A DNA stretch of 64,000 bases from Viridibacterium sp047600765 (lineage in GTDB: Bacteria > Pseudomonadota > Gammaproteobacteria > Burkholderiales > Rhodocyclaceae), in assembly GCA_047600765.1 (NCBI GenBank), contig JASGKF010000001.1, positions 496,001 through 560,000 of the forward strand. Direction: 5' to 3'. The notes beneath the pieces are model-generated. The model did not search any database. It was not told the DNA's origin and worked only from the letters and a program-made list of their open reading frames with translations. The position numbers and the translations under genes are program-made. This document shows, piece after piece, positions 16,637 through 26,356 of the stretch. The number at the start of each line of letters is the position of its first letter. Positions within the stretch are counted from its first letter, which is position 1.

Positions 16637-19600
16637 ATGACCGCTCCAACCCCGCTCCAGCCCCTCGCCAAGCTCCAGTTCCCCAAGCCCGGCCTGCGCC
16701 TCGACCTGCCGCCCCTGCACGGCTCGGCCGACGCCGCCGCGCTCGCGCAGATCGCCGCCAACGGCCAGCGCCTGCTGGTCGTTACCGCCAACCCGCTGGA
16801 TGCGCAGCGCCTCAAGGAAGAAATCGCCTGGTTCGCGCCCGACCTGCGCTGCAACCTGCTGCCGGACTGGGAAACCCTGCCCTACGACAACTTCTCGCCG
16901 CACCAGGACCTGATCTCCGAGCGCCTCGCGACCCTGCACGCGATCCAGAAGGGCGAGTCGGACATCACCCTGGTGCCCGCCTCGACCGCGCTGTATCGCA
17001 TGGCGCCGCCGGCCTGGATGGCGGCCTACACCTTCTTCCTCAAGGCCAAGGAGAAGCTGGATCTCGATGCGCTGAGAGCCCAGATGGTGCTGGCCGGTTA
17101 CGACCACGTCACCCAGGTCGTGCGTCCCGGCGAGTTCTCGGTGCGCGGCGGCATCATCGACCTGTTCCCCATGGGCACGGTGCAGCCCTACCGCATCGAC
17201 CTCTTCGACGACGAGATCGACACGATCCGCACCTTCGACCCCGACACGCAGCGCACGCTGTTCCCCGTACCCGAAATCCGCCTGCTGCCGGCGCGCGAAT
17301 TCCCGCTCGACGACAAAGCGCGCTCCAGCTTCCGCCAGCGCTTCCGTGAAGCCTTCGAAGGCGACCCGACCAAGTCCATCATCTACAAGGACGTCTCCAA
17401 CGGCGTCGCCTCGCCCGGCATCGAGTACTACCTGCCGCTGTTCTTCGAAGAGACCGGAACGCTGTTCGATTACCTGCCCAAGGAAATCCTCTTCGTCACG
17501 CACCACGATGTGCCGGCGGCCATCGACGCGTTCTGGGTCGAAGCCAACAGCCGCTTCAAGCTGATGGCGGGAGACCGCGTGCGTCCGCTGCTGGCGCCGG
17601 ATCAGCTGTTCCTGCCAGCTGAAACGTTCTGGGTGGCAACGAAGCATCTGCCGCGTCTCCATCTCTCTGCAACTGGCGAAGGCCTGCCCGACACAGCGCC
17701 ATTGCCCGACCTCGGCGTCGAACGCAAAGCCACCGACCCGCTGCACAAGCTCAAACACTGGCTCGCCAACTTCCCCTGGCGCGTGCTGGTGCTCGCCGAG
17801 TCGCCCGGCCGCCAGCAGACCATCAACGAGTACTTCGCCGAATACGGCCTCAAGCCTGAGACCAGTGCCGACCTCGCCGGCTTCCTCGCGGGTGACGCCA
17901 AGCTCGCACTCTCCACCGGCCCACTCGGCAACGGCTTCGTCTTGCCGTCCGCCAACATCGCCATCCTCACCGAGAACGAGCTCTACGCCACGCAGGCGCG
18001 CCCGCGCAATCGCGGTCGCGAGGGCCGCAAGAGCACGGTGGAAGGCTGGCTCAAGGATCTCTCCGAGCTCAAGCAGGGCGACCCCGTCGTGCACGTCAGC
18101 CACGGCATAGGCCGTTACCTGGGCCTCGTGCACATGGACCTTGGCGATGGCGACATGGAGTTCCTCCATCTGGAATACGCCAACGACACCAAGCTCTACG
18201 TGCCGGTCTCACAACTGCACGTCATAACCCGCTACGCCGGCGCCGACCCCGAGGCAGTGCACCTGCACGCACTCGGCAGCGGCCAGTGGGAGAAGGCCAA
18301 GCGCAAGGCTGCACAGCAGGTGCATGACACGGCCGCCGAACTGCTGGTGCTCTACGCCCAGCGTGCCGCCCGCCCCGGCCACAAGTTCGACTTCAAGCAG
18401 CACGACCTCGACGCCTTTGCCGAAGGCTTCGGCTTCGAAGAGACGGCCGATCAGCTCACCGCGATCAACGCCGTCATCGAAGACATGCGCAGTGGCAAAC
18501 CCATGGACCGCCTCGTCTGTGGCGACGTGGGCTTCGGCAAGACCGAAGTGGCATTGCGCGCCGCCTTCATCGCGATTGCCGACGGCAAGCAGGTCGCCGT
18601 GCTGTGTCCGACGACCCTGCTCGCCGAGCAGCACTATCAGACCTTCGCCGACCGCTTCGCCGACTGGCCCGTCAAGGTCGCCGAGATCTCGCGTTTCAAG
18701 ACCGCCGCAGAACAGACCGAAGCCATCAAGCTGCTCGGCGAAGGCAAGGTCGACATCCTCATCGGCACGCACCGCCTGCTGCAGAAAGACGTAGCGTTCA
18801 GTCGCCTGGGCCTCGTCATCATCGACGAAGAGCACCGCTTCGGTGTGCGCCAGAAAGAGGCGCTCAAGGCATTGAGAAAAGACGTCAACATCCTCACGCT
18901 GACCGCCACGCCCATCCCGCGCACACTGGGTATGGCGATGGAAGGCCTGCGCGAGTTCTCCGTCATCGCCACCGCGCCGCAGAAGCGCCTCGCCATCAAG
19001 ACCTTCGTGCAAAGCTGGAGCAAGGGCATCGTGCGCGAAGCGGTGTTGCGCGAATTCAAGCGCGGCGGTCAGGTCTACTTCCTGCACAACGAAGTCGAGA
19101 CCATCGAGAACATGCGCGAGAGCCTGACGGAATTGCTGCCCGAAGCGCGCATCGTCGTCGGCCACGGCCAGTTGCCCGAGCGCGAACTCGAACGCGTGAT
19201 GAAGGACTTCACCGCGCAGCGCGCCAACCTGCTGCTGTGTACCACCATCATCGAGACCGGCATCAACATCCCGACCGCCAACACCATCGTCATCAACCGC
19301 GCCGACCGCTTCGGCCTCGCGCAACTGCACCAGCTGCGTGGCCGCGTCGGCCGCTCGCACCACCAGGCCTACGCCTACCTGCTGACCGACGCCAACGCCA
19401 AGCCCACGGCGAATGCGCAGAAACGCCTCGAAGCCATCACCATGATGGAAGACCTCGGCTCCGGCTTCTTCCTCGCCATGCACGACCTCGAAATCCGCGG
19501 CGCTGGCGAAGTGCTGGGCGAATCGCAGTCCGGCGAAATCCAGGAGATCGGCTTCGCGCTCTACACGCAAATGCTCAAGCGCGCCGTGAAGGCCCTGCAA

Positions 19601-20068
19601 TCGGGCAAGAAGGTCAACCTCGCGCAACCACTCGACGTCACCTCCGAAGTGAACCTGCACTTCCCCGCCCTGCTGCCCGACGCCTACTGCAGCGACATCC
19701 AGGAACGCCTCACGCTCTACAAGCGCATGGCCAACTGCGAAAGCGCCGACGAGATCCAGGACATCCAGGAAGAGCTCATCGACCGCTTCGGCGAAATGCC
19801 GCCGCAAGCCCAGGCCTTGCTCGAAACGCACCGCCTGCGCGTGCTCGCCAAACCGCTGGGCATCATCAAGATCGACGCCGCCAGCCGCCAGATCAACATC
19901 CACTTCGAGCCCAACCCGCCCATCGAGCCGATCAAGATCATCCAGCTGATCCAGAAAGACCGCCGCTACAAGCTCGCCGGGCAGGACAAGCTCAGCGCCC
20001 TGCTGAGCTCGGAGACGCTCAAGGACCGTGCGGCCAAGGTGCGCGAGGTGTTCAAGGCGCTGAGCTAG
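16637..20068 (+). CDS. mfd: Transcription-repair coupling factor
   Basis: Mfd removes RNA polymerase stalled at DNA lesions and recruits UvrA. The ATG at 16637 (MTAPTPLQPLAKLQFP) gives 1143 aa, the family's usual size; the longer frame would include the promoter. In order: UvrB-like domains 1-2 (TLPYDNFSPHQDLISERL), the RNA polymerase-interacting domain (QGDPVVHVSHGIGRYLGL), then the RecG-like translocase with Walker A GDVGFGKTEVALRAAF (about residue 628) and DEEH (about 728), and the TRCF C-terminal domain. It is monocistronic; no terminator is obvious in the gap to 20227. Confidence 0.97.
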   Translation: MTAPTPLQPLAKLQFPKPGLRLDLPPLHGSADAAALAQIAANGQRLLVVTANPLDAQRLKEEIAWFAPDLRCNLLPDWETLPYDNFSPHQDLISERLATLHAIQKGESDITLVPASTALYRMAPPAWMAAYTFFLKAKEKLDLDALRAQMVLAGYDHVTQVVRPGEFSVRGGIIDLFPMGTVQPYRIDLFDDEIDTIRTFDPDTQRTLFPVPEIRLLPAREFPLDDKARSSFRQRFREAFEGDPTKSIIYKDVSNGVASPGIEYYLPLFFEETGTLFDYLPKEILFVTHHDVPAAIDAFWVEANSRFKLMAGDRVRPLLAPDQLFLPAETFWVATKHLPRLHLSATGEGLPDTAPLPDLGVERKATDPLHKLKHWLANFPWRVLVLAESPGRQQTINEYFAEYGLKPETSADLAGFLAGDAKLALSTGPLGNGFVLPSANIAILTENELYATQARPRNRGREGRKSTVEGWLKDLSELKQGDPVVHVSHGIGRYLGLVHMDLGDGDMEFLHLEYANDTKLYVPVSQLHVITRYAGADPEAVHLHALGSGQWEKAKRKAAQQVHDTAAELLVLYAQRAARPGHKFDFKQHDLDAFAEGFGFEETADQLTAINAVIEDMRSGKPMDRLVCGDVGFGKTEVALRAAFIAIADGKQVAVLCPTTLLAEQHYQTFADRFADWPVKVAEISRFKTAAEQTEAIKLLGEGKVDILIGTHRLLQKDVAFSRLGLVIIDEEHRFGVRQKEALKALRKDVNILTLTATPIPRTLGMAMEGLREFSVIATAPQKRLAIKTFVQSWSKGIVREAVLREFKRGGQVYFLHNEVETIENMRESLTELLPEARIVVGHGQLPERELERVMKDFTAQRANLLLCTTIIETGINIPTANTIVINRADRFGLAQLHQLRGRVGRSHHQAYAYLLTDANAKPTANAQKRLEAITMMEDLGSGFFLAMHDLEIRGAGEVLGESQSGEIQEIGFALYTQMLKRAVKALQSGKKVNLAQPLDVTSEVNLHFPALLPDAYCSDIQERLTLYKRMANCESADEIQDIQEELIDRFGEMPPQAQALLETHRLRVLAKPLGIIKIDAASRQINIHFEPNPPIEPIKIIQLIQKDRRYKLAGQDKLSALLSSETLKDRAAKVREVFKALS

Positions 20069-20227
20069 GCGCCCCTCCCCCATCCTGCCGAATTGGCGCG
20101 CAAAGTCCGCGATATCCCCGCCTATGACGGCCGGAGGTGACACGTAGCATCCGCGTGCAGGCTGCCTCGCCGTTCTCTCATGGCGTCTGCTGCAAGCGCA
20201 CGCCAGAGTGCGACAGGGATGAGGCGG

Positions 20228-21466
20228 ATGGCTCTGAGCAAGCGCAGGACGAGCAGACAGGAAAACGCACCCGGCATGGCTGCGGCCGTACTGCCCGTGC
20301 GCCACGTCCCCGTGTGCCGCCCGCTGCTGCCGTCGGCGCGCCAGTTGCACGCCCTGCTGACCCAGATTGACCACAACCGCTGGTACACCAACTACGGCCC
20401 GCTGGTGCAGCGTTTCGAAGCAGAACTGGCTGAGCTGTTCGGCGTCCCTGGCGACGGCGTCATCACCTGCGCCAATGGCACCATGGCCCTCGTGCAGGCC
20501 CTGCTGGCCTGCCTGTCAGCAGAACAGCTGCGCGGCGAAGCGTATTGCATCACGCCGGCCTGGAGCTTCGTCGCCACCCCCGCCGCCATCACCCATGCCG
20601 GCCTTCGCCCTTACTTCGCCGACGTCAGCCTCGACTCCTGGGCACTCGACCCCGCCGCCACGGAACGTCTGATCGCAGATCTGCGCGCGCAGGGCAAAGA
20701 GGTCGTCGCCGTCATGCCGGTCGCGCCCTTCGGCGCCCCGCTGGACATGCCCGCCTGGGAGGCTGTGCGCACCCGCAGCAAGGTCGCGGTGGTCATCGAC
20801 GCCGCCGCCGGCTTTGACAGCCTGTGCCGCCCGGACGCACCACCCGCACAACGCGTCGGGCAGATTCCCGTCATCGTCAGCCTGCACGCCACCAAGGCTT
20901 TCGGCATTGGCGAAGGCGCGCTGATCCTGACGCAGGACAGCAGCCTCAACCAGCGCCTGCGCGCTTATGGCAACTTCGGCTTTCACGGCTCGCGTGTCGC
21001 CAGACTGCCGGGCATCAACAACAAGATGAGCGAACTGCATGCAGCTGTCGGCCTTGCACAACTGCAGAAGTGGCCGGCCACGCGCCAGGCCTGGCAGCAG
21101 CTCAATGAGCGCTTCCGCCATCAAAGCCGCCGCTGCGGGCCTTGGCTGTGCGAGATCCCGACCATGGCGCCAGACTGGATCTCGAGCTACGGCCTGATCC
21201 GCTTTACCGACCCGGCCGTTGCGCTCGATGCCCTCAGCAGCGCGCTGGCGACGCAAGGCTTCGAGACGCGGCGCTGGTGGGCCGAAGGCTGCGACCGCCA
21301 GCCTGCCTATGCCGCGTGCGAACACAGCGCACTCGACAACACCCGCTTGCTGGCCAGCACCACGCTGGGCCTGCCGTTCTGGCTAGGACTGGGCGAGCGC
21401 GACATGGCAGCGCTGTTTGCCACCTTGCGCCGCGCTGCAACGCCAGGGGCACTGCGCCCGGTCTGA
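20228..21466 (+). CDS. DegT/DnrJ/EryC1/StrS family sugar aminotransferase
   Basis: This PLP enzyme probably aminates a nucleotide-linked keto sugar. SLHATKAFGIGEG contains the Schiff-base lysine (residue 223), preceded by VVIDAAAGFDSL with the cofactor aspartate. The ATG at 20228 has AGGGA at 8 bases; an ATG at 20276 (MAAAVLPVRHVPVC) is nearer the usual family N-terminus but has a poorly spaced site. It is the first gene of the 22-gene glycan cluster, separated from mfd by about 160 bases. The sugar substrate cannot be named. Confidence 0.88.
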   Translation: MALSKRRTSRQENAPGMAAAVLPVRHVPVCRPLLPSARQLHALLTQIDHNRWYTNYGPLVQRFEAELAELFGVPGDGVITCANGTMALVQALLACLSAEQLRGEAYCITPAWSFVATPAAITHAGLRPYFADVSLDSWALDPAATERLIADLRAQGKEVVAVMPVAPFGAPLDMPAWEAVRTRSKVAVVIDAAAGFDSLCRPDAPPAQRVGQIPVIVSLHATKAFGIGEGALILTQDSSLNQRLRAYGNFGFHGSRVARLPGINNKMSELHAAVGLAQLQKWPATRQAWQQLNERFRHQSRRCGPWLCEIPTMAPDWISSYGLIRFTDPAVALDALSSALATQGFETRRWWAEGCDRQPAYAACEHSALDNTRLLASTTLGLPFWLGLGERDMAALFATLRRAATPGALRPV

Positions 21467-21491
21467 GACACGCACTGAAAAGACGAAAACC

Positions 21492-22274
21492 ATGACTCAG
21501 CTGAGCGGAAAGCATGTGGTCATCACCGGCGCCAACGGCGCAGTGGGGCGCGCCACGGCCGCGCAATGCCTGCAACAGGGCGCACACGTATTCCTGACCG
21601 ATGTCACGCCAGTCGAGGCCGACGCCCTGGCTTCGCTGTACCCGTCTGCGTCAGCCGGGCAATACCACTTTCACCGTGCTGACGTCACCGACGCCGCCGC
21701 CGTGCGCGACGCGTTCGCGGCGGCAATGGCGACCTTCGGGCCAGTCGATGCCGCGGTGCTGGCCGCCGGCATCGAAGGCATGCCCGGCGCACTCGAAGAC
21801 ATCCCGGGCGAACAGCTTGACGCCGTGCTGGACGTCAACATCAAGGGCAGCTTCTACTGGCTGCAGCACTGCCTGCGCCACATGAAAGCGCGCCGCAGTG
21901 GCAGCATCGTGGCGCTTGCATCCATCTCTGCCAGTCTGGGCAGCGCCTTGCTGGCACCCTATGCCATCAGCAAGCATGCAGTGCTGGGGATGGTCAGATC
22001 GGCCGCACTGGAGGCCGCGCCACACGGCGTGCGCATCAACGCTGTCAGCCCCGGGCCGATTGATTCGGACATGATGCGTCGCATCGACACCGGGCTGCGC
22101 GAGCTCCAGCCGGCCCGCGTCAGTGCTGCAGGCAATGCGGCGGCAGGCATCCCGGCGCAACGCTATGCCAGTGCCGACGAAGTCGCGGCGATGATCCTGT
22201 TCCTCTGCAGCGATGCCTCGCGCTACTGCAATGGCGCGAACTACATGGTCGACGGCGGCTTCTCGGTCAAATGA
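21492..22274 (+). CDS. SDR family NAD(P)-dependent oxidoreductase
   Basis: The 260-aa classical short-chain dehydrogenase has the cofactor motif TGANGAVGRAT near residue 12, the catalytic Ser in ASISAS and YAISK with the catalytic Tyr and Lys. The C-terminus CNGANYMVDGGFSVK is typical of FabG-like SDRs. In this setting it probably oxidises or reduces a sugar or amino-acid building block. It overlaps the next gene by ATGA. Confidence 0.88.
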   Translation: MTQLSGKHVVITGANGAVGRATAAQCLQQGAHVFLTDVTPVEADALASLYPSASAGQYHFHRADVTDAAAVRDAFAAAMATFGPVDAAVLAAGIEGMPGALEDIPGEQLDAVLDVNIKGSFYWLQHCLRHMKARRSGSIVALASISASLGSALLAPYAISKHAVLGMVRSAALEAAPHGVRINAVSPGPIDSDMMRRIDTGLRELQPARVSAAGNAAAGIPAQRYASADEVAAMILFLCSDASRYCNGANYMVDGGFSVK

Positions 22275-23821
22275 GTGCCCTCGCTGCCAACCCCGCAACC
22301 GACAACACGCTCGCCGAGCTGGAGCGGTGCTGCCGCCTGGAGCTGGCACAACGCCCTGACGATGCCGAAGCACTGAGCCTGCTGGGCATGGCACTGCAGA
22401 AACAGGGGCGTGCGGACGAAGCCCTCGCAGTCAGCCAGCGCGCCGCCACACTGGCCCCGCGCAACTGGCTGGCCCACTACACCGCCGCGCAATGCCTGGC
22501 CACCAGCGCACAAGTCGGCGCAGCCATCGTGCACCTGCGCGAAGCCTCTGCCATCGACCCCAGGCACAGGGAGTGCGCACAACTGTTCATCGCCTTGCTG
22601 CTGGCCCATGAAGGCATCGACGACGCAGCCGAAGCCTTGCTGGCGCACCGCCAGCACACCGGCCAGAGCACCATGCTGCACCTGGGCGAGGTGCACGGAA
22701 TTCTCGAATGGGCGCAGCACCATGGCGCGCCCGCCAACATCCTCGGCGAATGCGAGGAAATCCCCTTCGTCGAACCCCTCGTCTGGGGGCAAGCGGCAGC
22801 CCCGAGGGCGCGCGCCGCCGTGATCGGCAACACGCCCTTCGTGGCCGAACTCAGCGAAGCCCTGGTGTTCAGCAATTCCGGCCTGATCCTGATGCCCGAT
22901 GGCAGCATCCTGCATGATTGCGGCGGCCACCCGGAGTACGGCCACCTGGTCGACTACAAGTACGAGACGGCCGTCGCGTTGCAGGCGCCACGCAAGCTCC
23001 TGCTGGACCTGGCGCACTACGAGTTCCACCAGATCGATGGCGGCATCTGGCTGGGCGGGCTGGCCTCCAACGGCTACGGCCACTGGCTGCCCGAGTTCCT
23101 GCCCAAGCTGCAATGCCTGCAGCAGCACCCGGACTTTGCGGCACTACCCATCATCGTCGATGCCGACATGCCGGCGAGCCACTTCGAACACCTTGCGCGG
23201 CTTGCTGGCAACCCCCTGCTGCGCCTGCCCAAGGGCGCGGCCTTCCGCTGCAGCCGCCTGCTGGTGGCTCCGTCACCGACCTTCTACCCGGTGCGCCTGT
23301 TTCCCAACCAGTTGCCACCGAACCGAACCGGCGCCTTGTCGCCACGCGCGATGCGTTTCATCCGCGACGCGGCGCGCCCGACGCAGCCCACAGCGCAAGG
23401 ACCTGAGCGCGTCTTTCTCGGTCGCCGCGACATGCAATGGCGACGCCTCGCCAATGAAGCAGAAATCTCTGCCTGGCTCGCCACACAAGGCTTCGTCACG
23501 ATCTATCCCGAGAACCTCAGCCTCGCTGAACAGATCGCGCTCTTTCGCAGTGCGCGCTACCTCGTCACACCCAATGGTTCGGCCCTGCTCAATCTCATGT
23601 TTGCCGAACCCGGCATCAAGGTGCTGGTGCTCTCGCAGGCCCAGCTGTTCAACTGGGGCAACTTCCAGGGCCCCATGGAAGCGATGGGGCACGAGCCCCT
23701 GTTCCTGTGCGGCCCGGCATCGGAGACCGGCAGCGCCAAGCACGACGACTACCACATCCCCCTCGCCTCGCTGCAGCAGGCGCTGGCCGACATGGGCCTG
23801 CCCGGTGTCTCGCGGCCATGA
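22271..23821 (+). CDS. TPR-containing GT61 (DUF563) glycosyltransferase
   Basis: The 516-aa protein has two or three N-terminal TPR-like repeats (about residues 10-140: AEALSLLGMALQKQGRADEA). A GT61 catalytic domain follows, with NGYGHWLPEFLPKL, RVFLGRR and TPNGSALLNLMFAEPG. GT61 enzymes transfer sugars such as xylose or GlcNAc; the acceptor is unknown here. It is coupled on both sides by 4-base overlaps. A similar TPR-GT61 gene occurs at 37276. Confidence 0.82.
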   Translation: MSALAANPATDNTLAELERCCRLELAQRPDDAEALSLLGMALQKQGRADEALAVSQRAATLAPRNWLAHYTAAQCLATSAQVGAAIVHLREASAIDPRHRECAQLFIALLLAHEGIDDAAEALLAHRQHTGQSTMLHLGEVHGILEWAQHHGAPANILGECEEIPFVEPLVWGQAAAPRARAAVIGNTPFVAELSEALVFSNSGLILMPDGSILHDCGGHPEYGHLVDYKYETAVALQAPRKLLLDLAHYEFHQIDGGIWLGGLASNGYGHWLPEFLPKLQCLQQHPDFAALPIIVDADMPASHFEHLARLAGNPLLRLPKGAAFRCSRLLVAPSPTFYPVRLFPNQLPPNRTGALSPRAMRFIRDAARPTQPTAQGPERVFLGRRDMQWRRLANEAEISAWLATQGFVTIYPENLSLAEQIALFRSARYLVTPNGSALLNLMFAEPGIKVLVLSQAQLFNWGNFQGPMEAMGHEPLFLCGPASETGSAKHDDYHIPLASLQQALADMGLPGVSRP

Positions 23822-24852
23822 TGCACGGGGACTTCATCGGCGGATTCTTTGCGTTCGAAGCGCAGACCGCACGCGCCGCCACCGCATCCGGCGTGCTGGC
23901 AAGCTGGCAAGGCGCACGGCCTGCGTCGCTGTTCGGCAATGCCCGCTCTGCACTGGCGGCCTTGATCGCACACAGCCGGCCGCGCAAGGTCTGGATGCCC
24001 GCCTTTGCCTGCCATGCGCTGGTCGAAGCCGTGCCTGCCGAGCAACTGGCCTGGTATGCGGTCGGCGACACCCTGACGCCTGACACAGCGGCCCTCGCGC
24101 GCCGCGTGCAGCCCGGCGACATGCTGCTGGGCATCAACTATTTCGGCTACGGCCCAGACCCGGACTTTCTGGCTTTCAGCACCGCGCATGACGACCTGGT
24201 TCTCGTCGAGGACTGCGCACACAGCCTGGCCCCCGACGCCCCTTGGGGCCACTGGCGCCTGTTCAGCCCGCGCAAGCTGTTCGGCGTTGCCGATGGCGGC
24301 GTGCTCGTGCAATGCCGGGGCGATGGCGCAATGCCGGTCGCCACCCGGCCTGCCGCCACCCCCTGGCAATCCTGGCAGGCCTGCATGCTGCGCTTTGAAG
24401 ACCACGACGGCACGCGCAATGCTGAATGGTTTGCCGCCAACCAAGCGCATGAAGCGCAGATGTCGGTCAACGATCAGGGCATGACGCAGCTGAGCCGGCA
24501 CCTGCTCGCCAACCTCGACCCGGCTCCATGGATTGCACGCCGCCGCGAAAACCACGCCGTGCTGGCGGCACAGCTCGCACGCTGGCAACTGCCCCTGCCC
24601 GGTCGCCACTCGCAGGCGCCGTTCGCCTTTGTCCTGCAGCTCGACCCCGCCTTGCGTTTTTCCGTCCTCGCCCAGCTGCATGCCGAGGGAATTTTCGCCG
24701 CCGTGCACTGGCGCAACCTGCCCAGCCCCGCCGCAGACTTCGCCGCCGAGCACCGCCTGGCTGCCAGCCTGATCTCCCTGCCCTGCGACCACCGCTACGA
24801 CGCCGACGACATGCATCGCGTGGCATGCCGTGTGCGGGAGCTGCTCGAATGA
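23818..24852 (+). CDS. DegT-like PLP-dependent aminotransferase (divergent)
   Basis: The 344-aa protein has the fold type I pattern VLVEDCAHSLAPD (PLP aspartate at about residue 132) and FSPRKLFGVADGG, with the likely Schiff-base Lys at about 153. These stand in the order used by DegT/DnrJ aminotransferases, but the family's usual SxxxTK motif is altered. The N-terminal part (WMPAFACHALVEAV) also matches. It starts within the stop of the previous gene (ATGATG) and ends with an ATGA overlap. The substrate is probably a keto sugar but is unproven. Confidence 0.7.
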   Translation: MMHGDFIGGFFAFEAQTARAATASGVLASWQGARPASLFGNARSALAALIAHSRPRKVWMPAFACHALVEAVPAEQLAWYAVGDTLTPDTAALARRVQPGDMLLGINYFGYGPDPDFLAFSTAHDDLVLVEDCAHSLAPDAPWGHWRLFSPRKLFGVADGGVLVQCRGDGAMPVATRPAATPWQSWQACMLRFEDHDGTRNAEWFAANQAHEAQMSVNDQGMTQLSRHLLANLDPAPWIARRRENHAVLAAQLARWQLPLPGRHSQAPFAFVLQLDPALRFSVLAQLHAEGIFAAVHWRNLPSPAADFAAEHRLAASLISLPCDHRYDADDMHRVACRVRELLE

Positions 24853-25790
24853 ACCACTTCGTGCCCGCCTCGTCGCATCCTTATGCCAGCGCCAGCTACG
24901 CCCGGGCACTACCCCACATGGGGCAGCCCGTCGCGATCCCCGAGTGGGGCACCTCGCTCATCGCACGCGACATCCCGGGTGCCGATGGCGCACAGGATGC
25001 AGCAGGCACCTACCCCATCTGCATTCTCGCTGCCGATGCCGATCTGGCCGGCGGCCTGCAGCGTCTGCAACGAGCCGGCTTCGTCTCGGTCACCCTGGTG
25101 ATTGATGACTTTCATCACCCTGGCCAGAAGGCGCTCCACGAACACTTCGACCTTGTCCGCCCCTTCAAGTCGCACTACATCGCAGACTTCCGCCGGGGCG
25201 AGCCCTGCACGCCCAGCCGCCACCATCGCAACGAGATCCGGCGCAGTCTCCGCCAGGTACGCACCGCCCCCTTCACGCTCGGCGAGCGCATGGAGGAATG
25301 GTTGGCACTCTATGCACAACTCGGCGAACGCCACGCGCTCAGCAGCCTGCACCGCTTTCCGCGCACGCACTTCGAGATGCTGGCGACGTCGGATCAGTTC
25401 GTCAGCATCGGCGCCTTCAACACCCGGGACGAACTGCTGGCGGCCCACATCTGGGCAGGCGACAAGGGCTTCTGGCACAGTCACCTGGCCGCATCCAGTG
25501 CAGAAGGCTATGCCTGCGCAGCAGCCTATGCCGTCAACGATGCCTCCATCCGGTATTTCTCCGGCGAGTGTCTGGTCAACCTGGGCGGTGGCGCGGGACA
25601 CACCGAGCAGTCCGATGACGGGCTCGCCATGTTCAAGAAGGGCTTCGCCAACGGCACGGCCCTGTCTTATCTATGCTGCGCCGTGCTGGATGCAAAGCGC
25701 TATAACGCGCTGAGCGGAGAGCACCCGGCCGGCAGCTTCTTCCCCGCCTACCGTGCGCCCCAATCCACACCCGACGAGGTCAAGGCATGA
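24849..25790 (+). CDS. FemAB/GNAT-like acyltransferase, uncharacterised
   Basis: The 313-aa protein shows the FemAB-like double-GNAT pattern. An N-terminal half has RHHRNEIRRSLRQV, and a C-terminal half has SIGAFNTRDELLAAHIWAG followed by strands ending AMFKKGFANGTAL. Such proteins transfer acyl or aminoacyl groups, often onto amino sugars or peptidoglycan. The donor and acceptor are unknown. It is coupled to both neighbours by ATGA overlaps. Confidence 0.6.
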   Translation: MNHFVPASSHPYASASYARALPHMGQPVAIPEWGTSLIARDIPGADGAQDAAGTYPICILAADADLAGGLQRLQRAGFVSVTLVIDDFHHPGQKALHEHFDLVRPFKSHYIADFRRGEPCTPSRHHRNEIRRSLRQVRTAPFTLGERMEEWLALYAQLGERHALSSLHRFPRTHFEMLATSDQFVSIGAFNTRDELLAAHIWAGDKGFWHSHLAASSAEGYACAAAYAVNDASIRYFSGECLVNLGGGAGHTEQSDDGLAMFKKGFANGTALSYLCCAVLDAKRYNALSGEHPAGSFFPAYRAPQSTPDEVKA

Positions 25791-26356
25791 ACATCCTGGG
25801 CAACAAGGTCACCCTGCGCGCCATCGAAGAATCAGACCTGCCGCAACTGCACGCCTGGAGCAACGACCCCGAACTGTGGGCCATGCTCGGCGGATGGCAT
25901 TTTCCCGGCTCACTGGCAAGCACCCGGCAATGGTTCGAGTCGCTCGCGCGCGACCCGCTCAACCAGCGCTTCGCCATCGAAACCAGAGAGGATGGACTAG
26001 TCGGCACCGCCAACCTCGTCGACATCGACTGGAAGAACAACCACGCCTTCCACGGCATGATGCTGGGCAGCCCCGCCGTGCGCGGCAAGGGCATCGGCGT
26101 CGACACCATCATGGCCGTCATGCGCTACGCCTTCGACGAGTTGCACATGGCGCGGCTCGATGGCTCGATGATCGAGTACAACACCGCGTCCCTGCACGTG
26201 TATTGCGAGAAATGCGCCTGGCAGATCGAAGGCCGCCAGCGCAACTGGTACTTCCGCAAGGGCCGCTACTGGGATCGCATCCAGGTCGGCGTCACGCGCG
26301 AGGACTACGCCGCACTCGTCGCCCGCACCCGCTACTGGGAAAGCCCCGCCACATGA
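25787..26356 (+). CDS. GNAT family N-acetyltransferase (RimJ/RimL/PseH-like)
   Basis: The 189-aa protein opens MNILGNKVTLRAIEESDLP and has the acetyl-CoA loop VRGKGIGVDTIMAVMRYAF plus YNTASLHVYCEKCAW, as in the Acetyltransf_3 group that includes PseH. It probably acetylates an amino group made by one of the aminotransferases in the cluster. ATGA overlaps on both sides indicate coupled translation. Confidence 0.82.
   Translation: MNILGNKVTLRAIEESDLPQLHAWSNDPELWAMLGGWHFPGSLASTRQWFESLARDPLNQRFAIETREDGLVGTANLVDIDWKNNHAFHGMMLGSPAVRGKGIGVDTIMAVMRYAFDELHMARLDGSMIEYNTASLHVYCEKCAWQIEGRQRNWYFRKGRYWDRIQVGVTREDYAALVARTRYWESPAT

Noticed and set aside
18209..20374. 721-codon open frame on the minus strand
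   Set aside because: It lies antisense to mfd, which has full-length conservation. The antisense product shows no domain pattern.
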